From: Dolichospermum compactum NIES-806
Lineage (GTDB): Bacteria > Cyanobacteriota > Cyanobacteriia > Cyanobacteriales > Nostocaceae
DNA: 64,000 bases
Direction of reading: 5' to 3'
NCBI RefSeq assembly: GCF_002368115.1
Contig: NZ_AP018316.1
Location: 2,638,569-2,702,568, forward strand
In this document: in pieces, positions 43,239-51,947 of the stretch
Layout of the letters: each line of letters begins with the position of its first letter
Position numbering within the stretch: position 1 is the stretch's first letter
Notes under the pieces: generated by a model
Databases searched by the model: none
Told to the model about the DNA's origin: nothing
The model's input: only the letters and a program-made list of their open reading frames with translations
Made by a program: the position numbers and the translations under genes

Positions 43239-43724
43239 TTAAGTCTCAGTGGAAATTATTAAGGTTAAGGTATCACTGTATGTTCCTGCATCGGCATTAT
43301 TCATGTTTGTAATCTCAATGTATAAGTCTCCATTACCAGTCACAGACCTTGAGAAGTCGGTTACAGTATCAAAACCATCGATTGGAGCTTCACTTCCATC
43401 ATCACCTACGTGAAGTTTGTATGAAATCTGATCTAAATTGTCACTCATCAAGTTGCCGCTATTAGTCGAGGATGCAGTTAGGATTACATAAGGTGTGTTA
43501 CTTGTAACACTAAAGTCAGCAATTTTTACAATCCCTCGTTGACTTGATAGGATGCTGTCGTATAAGTCAGTAGCTTCAGTTGTTGAGGTTAATGTAATGT
43601 TAGCTGTTACAGGCACTGTGGCATTAAGTTCAATAGTACTAGTTGTCTCAGCAAACGCAGCAGATCCAAAACCAAGGGGACTAAGAATTAAGCTAGAAGC
43701 AATGAAAAAACGACGTAAAGACAT
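43239..43724 (-). CDS. Secreted pilus subunit of the chaperone-usher locus
   Basis: From ATG 43724 (AGGAGAGAG 8-9 bases upstream) this is a 161-residue precursor with signal peptide MSLRRFFIASSLILSPLGFG and cleavage after AAFA. ATG 43766 adds 14 unlikely residues. The mature protein is beta-rich (STIELNATVPVTANITLTST) and ends AGTYSDTLTLIIS, the usual C-terminal pattern of spore-coat-U/CS1-like pilins. It is the first gene of the locus on the minus strand, so it is the likely major subunit. Homology is judged from this ending and context. Confidence 0.8.
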   Translation of the reverse strand: MSLRRFFIASSLILSPLGFGSAAFAETTSTIELNATVPVTANITLTSTTEATDLYDSILSSQRGIVKIADFSVTSNTPYVILTASSTNSGNLMSDNLDQISYKLHVGDDGSEAPIDGFDTVTDFSRSVTGNGDLYIEITNMNNADAGTYSDTLTLIISTET

Positions 43725-44711
43725 TGTAACTCTCTCCTGAAAGTCTTTAGAAAAGGTAGAAATCAATTAAATTCCGTTTTGTTAAGCGTGATTCAAAGAT
43801 ATCAACAAAACCCACAGTTACAAGTAGCAACTTGTGTTTTTTAGATCACGGCGTAAATAAAACAACCACTCTCAATAATTACTAAAAAGCCTAGGCCATA
43901 TTATTTTTGACTTCCGCCTTGCGGTACTAGTCTTGTTATATTTTTAGTGGTTTTTTCTGTTGACAATCACATTATTCAATAAAAGATATCAATTATTAAT
44001 AGCAATAATACTGATTTTTTTTTTTTTTTTTGACATTACTAGAGTGCTAGGCTGCATCAGTACAAAAGACTTATCCAAAAAAGAAAGTACAAAATATTTG
44101 ACGAATTACCCCTCGTGAATACTATTGCTTTATTTGTAAAAATAATTACTTTGTCCTATTTTTGAGGCTAGTGATCATTAAGACAGGACTTACGCAACTG
44201 GCACATTGGCAAAGTCTGTCAGACTACATAGGGTTTGCTGAAAAAGTCTTTTCGTGAGGTCTAGGAGTCACCGAGTCACCGAGGAAAAATTAGGAGGAGA
44301 TAAGAATAGTCTCGAATCTGAGAAAGTGATAGGTTTTTAATGGTTTCAATGCTTATTCCTCGCACCTAATTCACTTTTTTAAGCCTGAAACTCTTAATAT
44401 ATCTAGGTTTTTGGTTTATTCAGCAAGCCCTAAATACAAGTAAGCAAAGGCACAAAATGTCAAACTTTACATTTTTCAATTTCATACCTGAGTTCGGCAA
44501 TGCCAAAAATTGAAGTTATAATAGGCTGTGATTGCTATTTTTAGTTGATGTTAAGCTGTTACGCAGCTAGATCCAATAATCCTAATATTGTTATTTCTTG
44601 TAGTGCGGGCATCTTGCCCGCAAGAATTATACAAATTAAATGCACAACAGCTTATCCTATAAATTCTGAAATTCTATCTTAAATCCTATAAATTCTGATT
44701 CAGATAAATTT
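43725..44711. other. Long intergenic region upstream of the pilus locus
   Basis: No gene is seen. It should contain the pilus promoter. Notable items are a 17-T run at 44016-44032, an AGGACTTACGCAACTGGCAC repeat end at 44185, a ~204-bp inverted-repeat element at 44229-44432, and a GTGCGGGCATCTTGCCCGC hairpin near 44604. Confidence 0.5.
44229..44432. mobile_element. 204-bp MITE-like element
   Basis: The ends are TAGGGTTTGCTGAA and TTCAGCAAGCCCTA, 13 of 14 positions complementary. No coding frame. The ends are of the type seen at insertion sequences, but no transposase is present. Confidence 0.7.
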
Positions 44712-45317
44712 ATGACTCGTAAAAAAATATTATTAGAAAGTCAATCCTACACTTTTCGATCTTACTTTGAAATGCCCTATGAAGCTGATGAAATATTAGC
44801 AGAATTGGGCTATTCTTTAATAAGAAGATATATTGATTTACCTAAAAGTAATCATCCTTTACAAAGACTAGAGGAATTAAAACAACGAATTGAAGAATCT
44901 TTACCTTTAGTAAGTTTAAGTAGTGAAACAGCAAGACGAGAAACCCTAGTAGCACCAACATTATTAGAAGTTGCTCGCTATTGTCAATGTCAAGTGAGAA
45001 TTGAATACCCATTGTCTGTAAATAACTGGTTAAAGGGTAATTTAGATTATTTTCTCAAACATAATCCTAGTTTATTGGTAGTTGAAGCTAAAAATGATGA
45101 TTTAACACGAGGTTTTACACAACTTGCTGTAGAATTAATTGCTATTTCTCAAGTTGAAGAAGGAGATGTTTTTTATGGATGTGTTACCATTGGTGATGCT
45201 TGGCGTTTTGGAATATTAGAAAAAACCAATCAGCAAATTTTTCAGGATATTTCCTTGTATCGCATTCCTAATGATTTAGAAGATCTAATGAGAATTTTGG
45301 TAGGAATTTTGGCATAA
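44712..45317 (+). CDS. PD-(D/E)XK nuclease-like protein of unknown function
   Basis: A 201-residue protein. The central part LKGNLDYFLKHNPSLLVVEA and KNDDLTRGFTQLAVEL shows D-x(n)-E-x-K spacing (D in NLDYF, E and K in VVEAK), typical of PD-(D/E)XK folds. The N-terminus begins KKILLESQSYTFRSYFEMPY. It resembles the nuclease-like proteins common in cyanobacterial genomes. It has no obvious partner gene. ATG 44712 is clear. Confidence 0.65.
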   Translation: MTRKKILLESQSYTFRSYFEMPYEADEILAELGYSLIRRYIDLPKSNHPLQRLEELKQRIEESLPLVSLSSETARRETLVAPTLLEVARYCQCQVRIEYPLSVNNWLKGNLDYFLKHNPSLLVVEAKNDDLTRGFTQLAVELIAISQVEEGDVFYGCVTIGDAWRFGILEKTNQQIFQDISLYRIPNDLEDLMRILVGILA

Positions 45318-45414
45318 ACTAAATTTTCTAAGTTTACCCAATAAATTTGTTAGGACTCACATTAAGTTTTATGCAGGAAAGAGATTTTAAGAGACATTTT
45401 GTGTAAGTCCGGTT

Positions 45415-46455
45415 CTAATTCAAATCTTCTAACTTAATTCTCGGATCTGCTGCTTTTAAAATTAAGTCGGCAATTAAATTACCAACAATTAATAATACTG
45501 CACTCATTACTAAACTGGCCATGACTAAATATTGGTCTTTAGCTAAAACAGCTTGTAGGGTTAATTTTCCTAAACCTGGCCAATTGAAGAAATTTTCTGT
45601 AATAAATGCACCACCTAACAAACCTGCTAATTCAAAACCCAATAAAGTAATTAATGGGTTAATAGCATTTCGCAAAGCATGAACATAAATAACGCGGTTT
45701 TCTGGAAGTCCTTTAGCGCGGGCAGTTTGAATATAATCTTGGCGCAAAACATCCAATAATTGACCCCGCATAATGCGTTGTAAACCAGCAAAACTGGTAA
45801 TACTCAAAGCAATTAATGGTAAAACTGAATGCCAAGCAATATCAAGAATTTTACCTAACCATGTTAGTTCTGCATGATCAATACTCGTCATATTACCAAC
45901 GGGAAAAAGTGGGGTAGTTAATTGGGCAAAAAATAGTAAAAATAAAACAGTGATAAAACTGGGAATACCTTGACCAGCGTAACTGACTATTTGTAAAATC
46001 TGGTCAGTTCTACGATTTTGTTTTACAGCAGCGAGAATACCCAAAGGAATTGCGATCGCCCATGTAATAATTAAAGAAGCGATCGCTAATAACAACGTGG
46101 CTGGAACTCGTTCCCATAACAGCGACGATACAGAACGTTGATAAACAAAACTTGTGCCAAAATCACCTTTAGTGACAATTTGCTGCAACCAAAATCCAAA
46201 CTGTTCTGGCCAAGATTTATCTAAACCAAATTGTTGTCTAATTTCCTCAATCCGTTCTCGGGAAATTTTCGGATTTTGTCCCAGGGTATCTACATAATCC
46301 CCTGGAGAAAACTTCATAATAAAAAATGACAAAGCCGACGCTAAAAAAATTGTCAATAGCGCCTGTAAAAGCCGTTTCATCACATAAATAAAAGTTTCAT
46401 TCGTAACTAACTTCATCAGCCAGTCTCGACTTGTCTCCAAGGAAATTTTTGTCAT
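45415..46455 (-). CDS. Dipeptide/oligopeptide-type ABC transporter permease (DppB-like)
   Basis: The inner-membrane permease starts best at ATG 46455 (MTKISLETSRDWLM) or 46416 (MKLVTNETF), giving 334-347 residues. The longer open frame to 46641 crosses repeat DNA and the apt 3' end and is not likely translated. Features are VMKRLLQALLTIFLASALSF, the GDFGTSFVYQRSV loop, and the EAA-like loop YIQTARAKGLPENRVIYVHA. It imports peptides or related solutes with partners not in this window. An internal 165-bp part is copied at 39305-39470. Confidence 0.88.
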   Translation of the reverse strand: MTKISLETSRDWLMKLVTNETFIYVMKRLLQALLTIFLASALSFFIMKFSPGDYVDTLGQNPKISRERIEEIRQQFGLDKSWPEQFGFWLQQIVTKGDFGTSFVYQRSVSSLLWERVPATLLLAIASLIITWAIAIPLGILAAVKQNRRTDQILQIVSYAGQGIPSFITVLFLLFFAQLTTPLFPVGNMTSIDHAELTWLGKILDIAWHSVLPLIALSITSFAGLQRIMRGQLLDVLRQDYIQTARAKGLPENRVIYVHALRNAINPLITLLGFELAGLLGGAFITENFFNWPGLGKLTLQAVLAKDQYLVMASLVMSAVLLIVGNLIADLILKAADPRIKLEDLN

Positions 46456-46502
46456 TGGTAATTGGTGATTGGTAATTGGTGATTGGTAATTGGTGATTGG
46501 AT
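46455..46502. repeat. Tandem TTGGTAA/TTGGTGA repeats
   Basis: About seven units of seven bases alternating TTGGTAA and TTGGTGA lie directly upstream of the permease start. It is the longest array of this heptanucleotide type in the window. Confidence 0.8.
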
Positions 46503-46558
46503 AATTTTCGTCTTCTTTCTTTCTTTCTTCTTCCTCCTGACTCCGAACTCCGAACTGA

Positions 46559-47077
46559 CTAATATTCAACCAGTGAGATAATAGGGACATCAGGTAAATG
46601 TTTTCGTCCTTGCAAATCCCGTAGCTCGATGATAAACCCAAACCCTATGAGTTCACAGTCAATCTTTTGTACCAACTTTGCTGTTGCACTAGCAGTACCA
46701 CCAGTAGCAATCAAATCATCCACAATTAAGATCTTACAACCTGGTTTCAAAGCATCCTGATGTACTTCTAATGTATCCGTACCATATTCTAGTTGATATT
46801 CAATAGAGTGAACCGCTGCTGGTAATTTTCCTTTTTTGCGAACAGGAATAAAACCCGCACCCAATTTATAAGCCACAGGCGCACCAAAAATGAACCCCCG
46901 CGACTCCATACCGATAATATAATCCACCTCAAGTTCAATTTCTGAACATTTTTGTGCTAAAAGGTCAATAGTATATCGCAATCCTGCTGGGTCGCTTAAT
47001 AGAGTAGTGACATCTCGAAATAAAATTCCCGGCTTAGGAAAGTCTGGTATATCACGAATCAGAGATTTTAAATCCAT
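46559..47077 (-). CDS. apt: Adenine phosphoribosyltransferase
   Basis: A 172-residue purine salvage enzyme forming AMP from adenine and PRPP. The PRPP-binding motif is ILIVDDLIATGGTA (about 121-134). Other family parts are IPDFPKPGILFRDVTTLL, IIGMESRGFIFGAPVAYKL and VRKKGKLP. The protein is complete. It is upstream of the peptide permease on the same strand, with about 100 bases of repeat DNA between them. Confidence 0.96.
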   Translation of the reverse strand: MDLKSLIRDIPDFPKPGILFRDVTTLLSDPAGLRYTIDLLAQKCSEIELEVDYIIGMESRGFIFGAPVAYKLGAGFIPVRKKGKLPAAVHSIEYQLEYGTDTLEVHQDALKPGCKILIVDDLIATGGTASATAKLVQKIDCELIGFGFIIELRDLQGRKHLPDVPIISLVEY

Positions 47078-47593
47078 ATTTGTGAGTAGTTATTGGTCAA
47101 TCAAGAAACAAAGGGTAAGAGGCCAAAAATTTCCCCGATCCCTGCCAAATCCTACCCTATAATGTCATAACCTAGAGACTAGTGGCGTTCGTTAAAAGTC
47201 AAAAGTCAAAAGTCAAAAGTCAAACCGAATAGGGTACAGGCTTTCAGGATATTTATCATGGTTGGTTTATTTACGCCTTTGTGTACTAGTAGTCTGTCAA
47301 GAACTAATTGACGGGTAAATAAATTTTTCCTCTTCCTTCTTCCTATCCCTAACGGGACGCTTCGCGAACGCGCTCTTTGCGTCCTTCGTGGTTCATTTCT
47401 TCTTTATCCGTCGAAATTTATTTGACAGACTACTAGTACCGCAAAGTGCAAGTCAAAAGTCAAAAATTAAAAGTCAAAAATCAAAATTTATAGGTCGTAA
47501 TGTATATAATTGAACTGCCATATCGCGCCAGCGATTAGCCATGAGAGGTTAATATCAATCACTTTATTGGAAACGTATAAGGTATTTTATAGA
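47078..47593. other. Intergenic region with AAAAGTC repeats and a MITE
   Basis: Four AAAAGTC heptamers lie at 47194-47223 and further variants at 47453-47487. The MITE at 47283-47439 lies between them. No gene; the frame from TTG 47510 into the next gene is not a likely start. Confidence 0.6.
47283..47439. mobile_element. 157-bp MITE with perfect 18-bp inverted ends
   Basis: The ends are GTACTAGTAGTCTGTCAA and its exact complement. The inside contains GGACGCTTCGCGAACGCG and TGCGTCCTTCGTGGTTCA, the latter a motif also seen near 25050 and 26470. The outermost bases GTACTAGTAGT can self-pair, so the target duplication is unclear. No reading frame. Confidence 0.8.
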
Positions 47594-48220
47594 ATGAATG
47601 TCTCCGCTAGTATCCCATCTTTAAACAGCCCAAACGCTCAGGGAACGCCGATGATTTTGGATACTTTACCAGATCCAGCGATCGCCGGCCAAGTATGTCC
47701 AGCCAGAACTAGATTGCAAATAGATTTAATGTTATTAGCCATTGAAGCCTTAGAACTAGGCGGTTCTGAAGCCATTTTATCCTTTGCAGAAGAATTAGAC
47801 CTCAAAGGAATCATCAAAAATCGGGTAAACTTATGGCGAATGCGAGCTTCTAACCCCATGAGGAGAGCGCATAGTCGCCGTCCCTTAGATATTTTAGAAG
47901 CCAAAGCCCTCGTAGTCATTGCTTGTTACATCGCTCGGCGGTTAACAGTCGTCATCCGCCAACTACTAACCATATATCAACAATTAGCCCAAAAACAGAT
48001 TCCCCCAGAACAAAATTTAAGATTAGCTAATTACCTAGAAAGGTTTAGAACCCACTTTAAAAGTCGGATGAATTCCCGGCGTTCTGGTGTAATAGCATTA
48101 AATTCTGATGAAAAATTAGATGAACTAGCTATAGACTTATTAGGAAAATTACTATTCTGCACAGGTACGGCGGGAATGCAGCGATACTGGATTTCTCTTT
48201 TTGACGGTGAAGTGGAGTAG
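47594..48220 (+). CDS. DUF3038 domain protein (cyanobacterial)
   Basis: From ATG 47594 this is a 208-residue protein (MNVSASIPSLNS). Conserved parts are LQIDLMLLAIEALELGGSEA, GIIKNRVNLWRMRASNPMRR and LVVIACYIARRLT. It has no known catalytic motif. It is followed after 10 bases by a DUF4335 gene, and this pair is conserved in cyanobacteria, which suggests a joint, still unknown role. Confidence 0.8.
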   Translation: MNVSASIPSLNSPNAQGTPMILDTLPDPAIAGQVCPARTRLQIDLMLLAIEALELGGSEAILSFAEELDLKGIIKNRVNLWRMRASNPMRRAHSRRPLDILEAKALVVIACYIARRLTVVIRQLLTIYQQLAQKQIPPEQNLRLANYLERFRTHFKSRMNSRRSGVIALNSDEKLDELAIDLLGKLLFCTGTAGMQRYWISLFDGEVE

Positions 48221-48230
48221 AGTAAATAAA

Positions 48231-49661
48231 ATGAATATCCAACGTAAATATAGTTTACCTAATTGCACCCTGCTCCTAGAAGGGTTAAGTGACATGACAC
48301 GGACAGCTAACTTTCAAGAAATGCGTCCCGAACTATCCATATTAGTGAATGCAGAATGCCATTTATCTAATTATGATCAACCCATAAGTGGAGGTAGAGA
48401 ATTTTTTGAAAGCTTAGTTAGAGCCGTGAGTGCTTACGCTCAAGAAGTTTTAAGCAATATACCCAATCCCCAAGGCAAAAAATTTGAACATCAAAATTCA
48501 GAATTAGTTGAATTACAGAAAATTGACAGCAACAGACACAAATTAATTGTTCACTCTGAAATCACAGCAGACAATCAAGGGGGAAATAACAACCCCGGAC
48601 AACCGCTGCAAGTCGTCCTCAACACAGTCCAATTATTTGATTTAGTTGAAGCCGTAGATCAGTTTTTTGCTGATAGCCAGACTTTACCAGAATTATCCCT
48701 AGAACTATACCCAGTTCATCGCAGTTATGGTGGTTCTAGTCAAACCTTAATTAAACAAGCAATCCCCGCTACCGTCGGCGTATCCAGCCTAGCCGTAGCT
48801 GCCCTAGCCTTTAGTTTAATTCCTGCCCCCCAAATTCGTCCACCTCAAGTCAAACCAGAAACACAGTCCAGCGCCTCCACACCCACACCCATAGCGTCAG
48901 TATCACCCTCCATTACACCCACAGTAGCAGCCACCCCCACAACCACAACCACAGCATCAGAAACCCCTGTTAACAAGGATTTGGAAGCACTTTTAAAGAC
49001 AGTTCCAGAAATAACAGATCCATCTCAATTACGGGCATTAAATCGCCAAGTTTACAATCAAATTCATCCCGCTTGGACAAATCGCTCAGAATTACCAGAG
49101 GATTTAGTTTATCGTTTAGGTGTGGCCGCCGATGGTAGTATTGTTGGTTATAAAGCAGTAAATCAGAAAGCTAGTGATGCGATCGATAAAACACCACTAC
49201 CTAGACTACTCTATAATCCTGCTAATCGCGTCCCTAATGAACCTATTGCTCAATTCAAAGTCGTATTTACCCAAAAAGGGTTTCTAGAAATTAGTCCCTG
49301 GTTAGGATACGCTAAAACACCAGAAGTAACTGGCGAAAAAATTACTGATATCAATAAAATCAAGGATTTAAATCAAAAGCTGTATAGTACAATTCGTCAA
49401 AATTGGAGTGTTACTCCTACCTTTGCTAAGGATTTAAAATATCGAGTAGCAGTGAATAAAGAAGGGGTAATAGCGGACTATGAACCACTTAATCAAGTCG
49501 CTTTTGATTATTTCCGGGAAACTCCTCTACCTCAGATGTTCCAATCAGTGTATGGCTCAAATGTAGCTGCACCTGATAATAAACAACCTCTAGCTCATTT
49601 TCAGGTACTATTTACACCCAAGGGAGAATTAAAAGTCGACCCTTGGAAGGGATATAAATAA
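48231..49661 (+). CDS. DUF4335 domain membrane protein
   Basis: From ATG 48231 this is a 476-residue protein. The N-terminal DUF4335 part begins MNIQRKYSLPNCTLLLEGLS. A single membrane helix (AIPATVGVSSLAVAALAFSL, about 180-200) is followed by a Pro/Thr/Ser-rich linker. Then come two similar extracytoplasmic units: LRALNRQVYNQIHPAWTNRS and LNQKLYSTIRQNWSVTPTFA, each followed by Y-x-V/G-A-V..G.I..Y..(L)NQ and a PLAHFQV/PIAQFKVVFT strand. The duplicated unit is easily seen. Function unknown. Confidence 0.8.
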   Translation: MNIQRKYSLPNCTLLLEGLSDMTRTANFQEMRPELSILVNAECHLSNYDQPISGGREFFESLVRAVSAYAQEVLSNIPNPQGKKFEHQNSELVELQKIDSNRHKLIVHSEITADNQGGNNNPGQPLQVVLNTVQLFDLVEAVDQFFADSQTLPELSLELYPVHRSYGGSSQTLIKQAIPATVGVSSLAVAALAFSLIPAPQIRPPQVKPETQSSASTPTPIASVSPSITPTVAATPTTTTTASETPVNKDLEALLKTVPEITDPSQLRALNRQVYNQIHPAWTNRSELPEDLVYRLGVAADGSIVGYKAVNQKASDAIDKTPLPRLLYNPANRVPNEPIAQFKVVFTQKGFLEISPWLGYAKTPEVTGEKITDINKIKDLNQKLYSTIRQNWSVTPTFAKDLKYRVAVNKEGVIADYEPLNQVAFDYFRETPLPQMFQSVYGSNVAAPDNKQPLAHFQVLFTPKGELKVDPWKGYK

Positions 49662-49663
49662 TT

Positions 49664-49740
49664 GTCAGTTCTCAGTTGTCAGTTGTCAGTTGTACTTCTT
49701 CTTCCTCCTGACTCCTGACTCCTAGCTCTCACGAAAAGAT
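49664..49740. repeat. TCAGTTG and TGACTCC short tandem repeats
   Basis: TCAGTTG-type heptamers at 49664-49694, then CCTCCTGACTCCTGACTCC. They are short tandem repeats of the type common in filamentous cyanobacteria. Confidence 0.6.
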
Positions 49741-49750
49741 TTTTAAAGTT

Positions 49751-50026
49751 ATGATATTCAAAATTTTGGCAAATTTTTTCATATTAGTAATTATAGCTGT
49801 TTGGGTAATGGCGATCGCTCTAATTTCTGTCCAAAATGCTACTCCTGTATCTTTACGGTTTTTGGTCTTTCAATCCATACAAATTCCCTTTGGGTTAATG
49901 TTAGCTTTTAGTCTGGCTGTCGGTTTGTTAGGTACAGCAGTTTTGCAGCCTCTCTGGGGTTTGGGAGAGTCGCAATCTAGAATAGATGAAGATGCAGAGT
50001 TTTTTGTTGATGATGAGGATTTCTAG
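49751..50026 (+). CDS. LapA-domain (DUF1049) small membrane protein
   Basis: A 91-residue protein with two membrane helices (NFFILVIIAVWVMAIALISV and FGLMLAFSLAVGLLGTAVLQ) separated by the QNATPVSLRFLVFQSIQIPF loop typical of LapA/DUF1049 proteins, and an acidic C-terminal tail (RIDEDAEFFVDDEDF). In proteobacteria LapA relatives act in lipopolysaccharide assembly; the cyanobacterial role is unknown. ATG 49751 has no competing start. Confidence 0.75.
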   Translation: MIFKILANFFILVIIAVWVMAIALISVQNATPVSLRFLVFQSIQIPFGLMLAFSLAVGLLGTAVLQPLWGLGESQSRIDEDAEFFVDDEDF

Positions 50027-50078
50027 TAGGGCTGGGGAAACCCGTCCCTCGATTAGCTTATGAAGGCAATACAGATGA

Positions 50079-50471
50079 TATGGTAATCTAGCTGGAAATC
50101 TGAATTATAACTATGATAATCCCATAGTCCCTATTGTCAATAGATTAACCAGGTTAGATATTAACTCATTTAACTTAGAAACTGACATCGGCAGAATAGC
50201 TAATTTTCAAGGGACTGGACAATTAAAAGAAGTTAGTAATTTAGCAGGTATTCTCCAAAATGGTCAACCAACAATTGGTACTTTGTCTGGTTTAATAACT
50301 GGAAGATCACAAACTGCTGACGGTAATTTTCTACTTTTTAATAATACTCCTATAACTATCAGTGGTGTTGTATCTTCTCTTCAGAAGATTAAGATTCTTC
50401 ATTTTTTTTCCATAATTTTTCTGAAAAATTGTTTGGTATATTTGTACGGCTTTGGATTTAGTGTTAGTTAA
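50079..50471 (+). pseudogene. Remnant of an unidentified gene
   Basis: A frame of about 130 codons without a start reads NLETDIGRIANFQGTGQLKE, then VSNLAGILQNGQPTIGTLSG and QTADGNFLLFNNTPITISGV, a composition like secreted or surface beta-rich proteins. After about 50385 the sequence becomes low-complexity and ends at 50471. A GGGGAAACCC hairpin lies just upstream at 50032. The parent family was not recognised. Confidence 0.45.
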
Positions 50472-50542
50472 ATCAACAATAATTCAATAAACTTACAGTA
50501 TTTACTGTATAACAGTATAACTAAGTTTATTAATTACAAAAA

Positions 50543-51319
50543 ATGCCGCAAGACTTAACTTTGATTCATAGTTTGCTTCTCTTGGGTACCGCGTTTATTG
50601 CCGGTGGACTCAATGCTGTCGCGGGTGGTGGTAGTTTCATTACATTTCCTACCCTAATATTTACGGGTGTCGCACCAATTATCGCTAATGCTACAAATAA
50701 TACTGCTTTGTGGATAGCAGCGATCGCTAGTGCAAGGGCATATCGTCAAGATTTGAATATTGAAAAAAGACAATTATTATTACTAGCCGGCACAAGTTTA
50801 GTTGGTGGTGTGATTGGTTCGGTGGCTTTGTTATATACATCACCGGATGTGTTTAAAAAGATGCTGCCCTATTTATTACTATCAGCAACATTAATATTTA
50901 CATTCAGTGAATCTCTAAAAAGCTGGCTGCAACTTCAGAGTAAAAATGATATTTCTACACCTCCACCTTTATTTATTCTTTTAGTTTCTCAATTAGCAAT
51001 CTCTATATATGGTGGTTTTTTTGGTGCGGGTGTAGGCATTTTAATGTTGGCAACTTTAACCTTTTTAGGGATTAAAAATATTCACTCTATTAATGCTTTT
51101 AAAACTTTATTAGGTAGTTGCATTAATGGTGTGGCTATTATTCCCTTTATGTTCGCTAATTTGATTGCTTGGCATCAAGTTATTATAATGGCGGTTGGTG
51201 GTTCTTTGGGTGGTTATTTATGCGCTCATTTTGCCCGCAGACTAGAACCTAATTTGGTGCGGAAATTTGTGATAGTGGTGGCTTTTGGGATGACTACTTA
51301 CTTTTTTATTCATGGTTAA
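50543..51319 (+). CDS. TauE/SafE-family membrane permease
   Basis: A 258-residue permease with about eight hydrophobic segments. The duplicated signature of the family is visible: AGGLNAVAGGGSFITFPTLI (21-40) in the first half and GGFFGAGVGILMLATLTFLG in the second. Such proteins export or import sulfite, sulfoacetate or other organosulfur anions, but the substrate varies. It stands alone. ATG 50543 follows an AT-rich leader. Confidence 0.88.
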   Translation: MPQDLTLIHSLLLLGTAFIAGGLNAVAGGGSFITFPTLIFTGVAPIIANATNNTALWIAAIASARAYRQDLNIEKRQLLLLAGTSLVGGVIGSVALLYTSPDVFKKMLPYLLLSATLIFTFSESLKSWLQLQSKNDISTPPPLFILLVSQLAISIYGGFFGAGVGILMLATLTFLGIKNIHSINAFKTLLGSCINGVAIIPFMFANLIAWHQVIIMAVGGSLGGYLCAHFARRLEPNLVRKFVIVVAFGMTTYFFIHG

Positions 51320-51372
51320 GCAGGTGGATACAATTATACTGAAAACGGTTTATCTGTTGCCTTCCACAACCG

Positions 51373-51421
51373 CCAGGGAATAAATTCCCTGTCTCATAGC
51401 TCAAGTCCGTTGAAACGGACT
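51373..51421. repeat. Dispersed double-hairpin repeat, copy 3
   Basis: Same unit as at 2396 and 28297 (CCAGGGAATAAATTCCCTG, then AGTCCGTTGAAACGGACT). Confidence 0.8.
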
Positions 51422-51440
51422 AAGTAGGTGAACACAATAA

Positions 51441-51563
51441 GGGACTTCCAATTAAAAAAATACCCAAAAATTTCTTGTGGTGCGGGACGAATTGCCCGCT
51501 AATCATCAAGGACGGGCAGGATGCCCATCCCACAAAATTGGGTAATTTGTTTTTTGGTGTTCC
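51441..51563. mobile_element. 123-bp element, second copy of the one in the K+ channel pseudogene
   Basis: About 93 percent identical by eye to 166-289, in the same orientation. It is next to the double-hairpin repeat and to the GC-rich repeats that follow, making a nest of repeats. Confidence 0.8.
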
Positions 51564-51579
51564 GTTAAGGTTTGCTGAT

Positions 51580-51740
51580 AGCGTAGCGTAAGCCATAAAA
51601 GTTATCTGTGAGGGCTAGAAGTATGGCTAACGGCTATGCCTTCGGCACACTACGTAAACGCTATCAGGAGGTAGGGGCGCAGGGCCTGCGCCCATTCAGG
51701 AGTATGGCTAACGCCACGCTGCGCTATCAGGAGGATTTAG
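51580..51740. repeat. Cluster of GC-rich small dispersed repeats
   Basis: Two imperfect copies of AGTATGGCTAACG...CGCTATCAGGAGG are separated by GGGGCGCAGGGCCTGCGCCC, and GATAGCGTAGCGTAAGCC lies at the left. An apparent 69-codon frame through it is created by the repeats and is not annotated as a gene. Confidence 0.65.
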
Positions 51741-51827
51741 AAGAAGTTAGAAGTAATATCAAGTCTGGAAAATTGAGCGATTTATATATTTTGATTTTCC
51801 TCCGCCCACCTACTTAATATATTTTCC

Positions 51828-51939
51828 GGTGTTGCTGATTAAGGGTATGAATTTTAGTCTCACGCAAAGGCGCAAAGACGCAAAGTTCAGAGTTTTAAAG
51901 GTTTAATTTGGGAATTTCATACCTGAGTTCAGCAACGCC
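51828..51939. mobile_element. 112-bp MITE with 8-bp target duplication
   Basis: The ends are GGTGTTGCTGA and TCAGCAACGCC. TATTTTCC is duplicated exactly at 51820-51827 and 51940-51947. A sub-terminal GGTATGAA/TTCATACC pair is also present. Same family as 20642-20724. Confidence 0.85.
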
Positions 51940-51947
51940 TATTTTCC

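Noticed and set aside
46456..46641. N-terminal extension of the peptide permease
   Set aside because: The extra codons cross heptanucleotide repeats and the apt coding end; MTKISLETSRD at 46455 or MKLVTNETF at 46416 fit the family start.
51608..51817. Open frame of 69 codons with a start codon
   Set aside because: It runs through GC-rich dispersed repeats and a non-coding stretch; composition is repeat-derived.
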